Below are positions 6,746 through 9,375 of a stretch of DNA of 9,375 nucleotides, piece by piece. Numbering within the stretch: position 1 is the first letter of the stretch; each line of letters begins with the position of its first letter. Origin of the DNA: Clostridia bacterium (GTDB lineage: Bacteria; Bacillota; Clostridia; Oscillospirales; CAG-272); NCBI GenBank assembly GCA_017559555.1, contig JAFYRH010000217.1:1-9375 (forward strand), read 5' to 3'. The notes below the pieces were generated by a model, which saw nothing but the letters and a program-made list of their open reading frames with translations, ran no database searches and was not told where the DNA came from. Position numbers and translations under genes: made by a program.

Positions 6746-6836
6746 AGTGTCCGTTTGCAGGACGGGCATACAGAGGTTTTGTTTTGAGATATACGTCAGC
6801 AAAAGCAAATTTCCACACACTCTACAACAACCGGCA

Positions 6837-6869
6837 AGGGGACCTTGGGTTTTCCAAAAACAGGCGATT
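6837..6869 (+). repeat. Degenerate copy of the hairpin-plus-spacer repeat
   Basis: This stretch aligns with 9159-9193: AGGGGA, then ACCT or CCTT, then GGTTTTCC, then AAAAC, ending in CGATT. GGGGACC and GGTTTTCC can form a stem with G-U pairs. It seems to be a decayed or distant relative of the two copies beyond glgB. Confidence 0.5.
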
Positions 6870-6980
6870 TCTAACCGCACCCCTCTCGTTTTTTCACCCT
6901 TTTTGTCGCTTTTTCGCGCACGCGGGAGATATATAATAAATTTTCTTGTTATATGGCGTTCGATTTGTGCAGGTGGTACA

Positions 6981-7009
6981 TTGACAAGGGCAAAAAAATG
7001 TGATACAAT
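6981..7009 (+). promoter_or_regulatory. Sigma-A-type promoter of glgB
   Basis: A perfect TTGACA (6981-6986) and TACAAT (7004-7009) are separated by 17 nt. Transcription should begin near 7016, leaving a leader of about 100 nt before the GTG start at 7116. This is the strongest promoter in the window. Confidence 0.85.
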
Positions 7010-7015
7010 TAAAAA

Positions 7016-7115
7016 TGGCAAACTATGTGCCAAAACCGTTTTAAGGTGTGGCATAGTATAGCACTTTTAGGGCATACTACCATTGCTTCAAGTTTTTGAG
7101 AGGGGAGGGAATCTC
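7016..7115 (+). promoter_or_regulatory. glgB leader with two overlapping hairpins
   Basis: ACTATG (7022-7027) can pair with CATAGT (7052-7057), with CCA/TGG continuing past a two-base bulge. TAGTAT (7054-7059) can pair instead with ATACTA (7074-7079). Bases 7054-7057 are used by both, so the two forms exclude each other. I match it to no known riboswitch, and short AT-rich stems can arise by chance. Confidence 0.3.
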
Positions 7116-9041
7116 GTGAAAAAAGAAAAACGTGTTTCAAAAACAAAAGAAGCGCCGCAAGATATGGCGGCATATCTCTTTCATCAAGGCACAAACTTTC
7201 ACGCATACGAATATTTGGGTATGCACATAGAGGGAGATGATATTGTTTTTCGCGTTTGGGCACCCAATGCCGATTACGTTTCGGTTTGCGGTGACTTCAA
7301 TTTTTGGAACCGTGATGCCGACCCCATGACGCGCATCACCGAGGGTGGTGTTTGGGAGTTGAAAATTCCCACCTCGCGCATCGAAATGGGGCAATGTTAC
7401 AAATATTGCATTCGCAACAAGGGCAAAGAGATTCTCAAAGCCGACCCCTACGGTTTTTCGATGCAACGCCCCCCCGAAACAGCCTCTCTCATTTGCGACA
7501 TCAGTGGCTACACTTGGCGCGACGAGGGATGGATGAATTATCGCAAATCGCATTTTGATCGCGCGAATTATCTTGCACAGCCCCTCAACGTTTACGAGGT
7601 GCATCTCGGGTCTTGGAAGAAGCACGAGGATGGCAGTTATTATTCTTATGCCGAGCTTGCAGGTGATCTCGCACCCTACCTCAAGCAAATGGGATATACG
7701 CACATCGAATTGATGCCCATCAGCGAACACCCCTTCGACGGTTCGTGGGGCTATCAAGTTTGCGGATATTACGCGCCCACCGCGCGCCACGGCAGCCCCA
7801 AGGATTTTATGGCGTTTGTAGATGCCATGCACGAAGCAGGCATTGGTGTCATTCTCGATTGGGTTCCCGCGCACTTTGCAAAGGATGCGCACGGGCTCTA
7901 CGAATTCGACGGACAACCTCTTTACGAATACCAAGGCTGGGATCGCCAAGAGCACAAGGGATGGGGCACGCGGTGCTTTGACCTTGGCCGCGAGGAGGTG
8001 CAGAGTTTTCTCATTTCCAACGCCGTCTATTGGCTCAAGGAATACCACATTGACGCGCTTCGCATAGATGCGATGGCGGCAATGCTCTATCTCGATTACG
8101 ACAAAGCTCCCAGCGAGTGGTTCCCCAACGTTTATGGGGACAACCGCAACCTCGAAGCGATTGCATTCTTCCAAAAAATGAATAGCTATCTTGCCGCAAA
8201 CCATCCCGACGTTATGACCATTGCAGAGGAATCTGCCGCCATCGTGCAGATCACGGGCAACAAAGAGGATGCCCTTGGCTTCTCTTACAAATGGAATATG
8301 GGATGGATGAACGATACGCTCTCTTACGTTCAAGAAGAGCCCCAATGGCGTTCTTACCACCATGGCAAAATGAACTTTTCCATTATGTATTCCTTCAACG
8401 AGCACTATGTGCTTCCCATCTCGCACGACGAGGTGGTGCACGGCAAAAAGTCTTTGCTTGACCGAATGGCAGGCGACTATGAAACCAAGTTTGCAGGTGC
8501 ACGCACCTATCTCACTTATATGATGACGCATCCCGGCAAAAAGATGCTCTTTATGGGTAGTGAAATCGGAATGTTCCGTGAGTGGGATCACGATGGTGAA
8601 ATCGAATGGTTCTTGCTTAACTATGATATGCACGCAAAGTACCAATTGTTCGTGGCAAGCCTCAACCGCTTCTATTTGGAAAACCCCGCGCTGTGGAATG
8701 CCGACGAGGGACCTGCATCCTTTGAGTGGATTGACCCCGACAACAAGGAGGAAAGCATTCTTTCTTACCGACGTATTGCAAAAAACGGCGATGAATTGAT
8801 CGTCTTTCTCAACTTTTTGCCCGTCAAGCGCGAAAACTTCGTAGCGGCTCTCCCTAAGGCAGGCAAGTACGAAGAAGTTTTCAACAGCGACGCTATTGAG
8901 TTTGGCGGAGCGGGAAACATCAACGCGGGCGTGCTCACAAGCAAGCCTTGCGACCTGCCGCGCGGCTACAAACACGCCGTTACCATCACCTTGCCCCCCA
9001 TGGGCGCGGTGGTGCTGAAGAAGTGCAAAGTGAAGAGTTAA
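7116..9041 (+). CDS. glgB: 1,4-alpha-glucan (glycogen) branching enzyme, GH13
   Basis: Cuts an alpha-1,4 glucan chain and re-attaches it through an alpha-1,6 bond, making glycogen branches in the cytoplasm. Seen: 641 residues, typical of the short bacterial GlgB with one N-terminal CBM48 domain (about 35-130, including VFRVWAPNADYVSVCGDFN). The GH13 barrel follows: VYEVHLGSW (159-167), region I DWVPAHF (248-254), region II ALRIDAMAAML with nucleophile D318, region III IAEES with acid/base E371, and region IV LPISHDEVVHGKKS with D438. GSEIGMFREWDH (481-492) and a beta-sandwich end complete it. After AEES the usual TAWP-like context is replaced by AAIVQITG. Start: GTG 7116 has GGGGAGGG 6 nt before it; an earlier in-frame TTG at 7083 has none and adds 11 residues. 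No frameshift is seen. Other glycogen genes may lie downstream, beyond the window. Confidence 0.97.
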   Translation: MKKEKRVSKTKEAPQDMAAYLFHQGTNFHAYEYLGMHIEGDDIVFRVWAPNADYVSVCGDFNFWNRDADPMTRITEGGVWELKIPTSRIEMGQCYKYCIRNKGKEILKADPYGFSMQRPPETASLICDISGYTWRDEGWMNYRKSHFDRANYLAQPLNVYEVHLGSWKKHEDGSYYSYAELAGDLAPYLKQMGYTHIELMPISEHPFDGSWGYQVCGYYAPTARHGSPKDFMAFVDAMHEAGIGVILDWVPAHFAKDAHGLYEFDGQPLYEYQGWDRQEHKGWGTRCFDLGREEVQSFLISNAVYWLKEYHIDALRIDAMAAMLYLDYDKAPSEWFPNVYGDNRNLEAIAFFQKMNSYLAANHPDVMTIAEESAAIVQITGNKEDALGFSYKWNMGWMNDTLSYVQEEPQWRSYHHGKMNFSIMYSFNEHYVLPISHDEVVHGKKSLLDRMAGDYETKFAGARTYLTYMMTHPGKKMLFMGSEIGMFREWDHDGEIEWFLLNYDMHAKYQLFVASLNRFYLENPALWNADEGPASFEWIDPDNKEESILSYRRIAKNGDELIVFLNFLPVKRENFVAALPKAGKYEEVFNSDAIEFGGAGNINAGVLTSKPCDLPRGYKHAVTITLPPMGAVVLKKCKVKS

Positions 9042-9052
9042 GAGATCAATTT

Positions 9053-9129
9053 GTAGGGGCGATTCACGAATCGCCCGAAAACGAGCAGCTTATCGTGCAT
9101 AAAGGCGGGCGAACACAGTTCGCCCCTAC
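9053..9129 (+). repeat. 77-bp element with 10-bp terminal inverted repeats and two internal hairpins
   Basis: GTAGGGGCGA (9053-9062) and TCGCCCCTAC (9120-9129) are perfect inverted repeats. Inside, GGGCGATTC (9057-9065) pairs with GAATCGCCC (9068-9076), and GGGCGAAC (9107-9114) pairs with GTTCGCCC (9118-9125) around ACA. Between them lies GAAAACGAGCAGCTTATCG, conserved in part in the next copy. It starts 11 nt after the glgB stop. The form suggests a non-autonomous mobile element; no flanking target duplication was identified. Confidence 0.75.
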
Positions 9130-9156
9130 GGAGAACAGCAAAATCTATCGTATCCC

Positions 9157-9206
9157 GTAGGGGAGACCTGTGGTTTTCCGAAAACGACCGATTATCGTGT
9201 GCAATG
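9157..9206 (+). repeat. Second copy of the hairpin-plus-spacer repeat
   Basis: It begins with the same GTAGGGG and later shares GAAAACGA and TTATCGTG with the copy at 9053. The stem between differs: GGGAGACC (9161-9168) with GGTTTTCC (9172-9179) around TGT, pairing fully if two G-U pairs are allowed. CCGTAGGGG (9155-9163) is also a perfect inverted partner of CCCCTACGG (9123-9131). The right hairpin of the first copy has no clear counterpart here, so this copy looks truncated. Confidence 0.6.
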
Positions 9207-9207
9207 C

Positions 9208-9352
9208 TTAGGTTACAACAAACATATCGACGCAAAAAGTGGCTTTCCGAAAGGCTCCCCTGTGCAGAAGAGGAGGCGCAAGCGCCCCGTAATTGCAAGC
9301 AATTACTGAGCTGTCACGGTTTGCCGTGACTGAGGGGTTGGTTCTAACCTAA
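9208..9352. repeat. Hairpin-cluster repeat with outer inverted arms
   Basis: Three perfect hairpins stand side by side: GGCGC/GCGCC (9275-9286), GTAATTGC/GCAATTAC (9289-9306, AA loop) and GTCACGG/CCGTGAC (9313-9330, TTTG loop). They sit between GGCTCCCCTG (9252-9261) and TGAGGGGTTGG. Outer arms TTAGGTTA (9208-9215) and TAACCTAA (9345-9352) match perfectly. A second pair, GTGGCTTTC (9239-9247) with GAAAGCCAC (9364-9372), crosses this one, so the true edge is uncertain. From memory, CTGTCACG...GTGACTGAGGGGTTG is a widespread clostridial intergenic repeat. Confidence 0.65.
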
Positions 9353-9375
9353 ACAAATTGAAAGAAAGCCACAAC

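Larger units (their letters stand above)
6583..7115 (+). other. 533-nt gene-free stretch between the lipoprotein gene and glgB
   Basis: The left part (about 6595-6745) is a palindrome-rich repeat, and a hairpin repeat remnant lies at 6837-6869. T-rich sequence with CGTTTTTTC follows near 6888-6895. The glgB promoter and leader occupy the right end. I see no tRNA, known riboswitch or believable gene; open frames crossing it lack ribosome sites and run through the palindromes. Confidence 0.7.
9042..9375 (+). other. Gene-free repeat cluster after glgB
   Basis: The last 334 nt hold no credible gene. They contain two copies of a hairpin-plus-spacer repeat, a cluster of three perfect hairpins, and longer inverted repeats. 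No classic terminator with a T-run is seen right after the glgB stop, though the hairpin at 9057-9076 may stall or protect the transcript end. Confidence 0.75.

Noticed and set aside
6537..7061. A 174-codon open frame across the gap before glgB
   Set aside because: It starts inside the lipoprotein gene, runs through palindromic repeats and the glgB promoter, and lacks a ribosome site.
7397..7409. Near match to the 13-mer inside glgB (ACAAATATTGC)
   Set aside because: Two mismatches at the left end, opposite relation to transcription, and it encodes the conserved YKYCI strand of GlgB, so protein constraint and chance explain it.
7137..8975. A 612-codon open frame antisense to glgB
   Set aside because: It mirrors the glgB codons exactly, has no ribosome site or recognisable motif, and glgB is unmistakable.

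Overview
This window looks like chromosomal DNA from an anaerobic Gram-positive bacterium of the Clostridia, probably an uncultured gut lineage. The evidence is strong purine-rich ribosome binding sites before nearly every gene, MnmG, alanine racemase and GlgB proteins of bacterial type, an AraC-type regulator, a secreted lipoprotein, and intergenic hairpin repeats of a style I recall from gut clostridial genomes. That assignment is inference. No phage, plasmid, CRISPR, tRNA or rRNA gene was seen.

Layout. From position 1 to 5922 all genes lie on the minus strand. In transcription order they are alanine racemase (alr), a signal-peptide and single-TM protein of unknown function, an AraC-family regulator with an N-terminal cupin sensor, S-adenosylhomocysteine hydrolase (ahcY, the short archaeal/Thermotoga-like form), and tRNA-modifying MnmG (its C-terminus runs off the window). 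The first three are packed with gaps of 4 and 1 nt and are probably co-translated from a good promoter at 5956-5984. ahcY and mnmG follow after gaps of 86 and 107 nt. From 6070 onward genes are on the plus strand: a small lipoprotein, a 533-nt gene-free stretch, and the glycogen branching enzyme glgB, which has a near-consensus promoter and a roughly 100-nt leader. The last 334 nt are gene-free and crowded with hairpin repeats.

Most notable signal: the 13-mer AGACAAATATTGC (plus-strand reading) occurs five times without a mismatch between 1209 and 5982, always in the same orientation. One copy lies in each of the three intergenic gaps longer than 80 nt that precede a minus-strand gene (before mnmG, ahcY and alr). 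The other two lie inside mnmG, 63 nt apart and in the same codon phase, bracketing an extra hydrophilic segment that ordinary MnmG proteins do not seem to have. It may be a spreading short element, a shared regulatory site, or both. No one-mismatch copies were found by eye.

Second signal: a hairpin-plus-spacer repeat occurs at 9053-9129, again at 9157-9206, and more weakly at 6837-6869. The stem sequences differ between copies but remain able to pair, counting G-U pairs, while the sequence after the stem is conserved. A separate cluster of three back-to-back perfect hairpins lies at 9275-9330.

Functionally the genes are mostly housekeeping: D-alanine for peptidoglycan, SAM-cycle by-product removal, tRNA wobble modification and glycogen synthesis. 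The envelope protein plus AraC regulator placed behind alr is the least explained gene combination.
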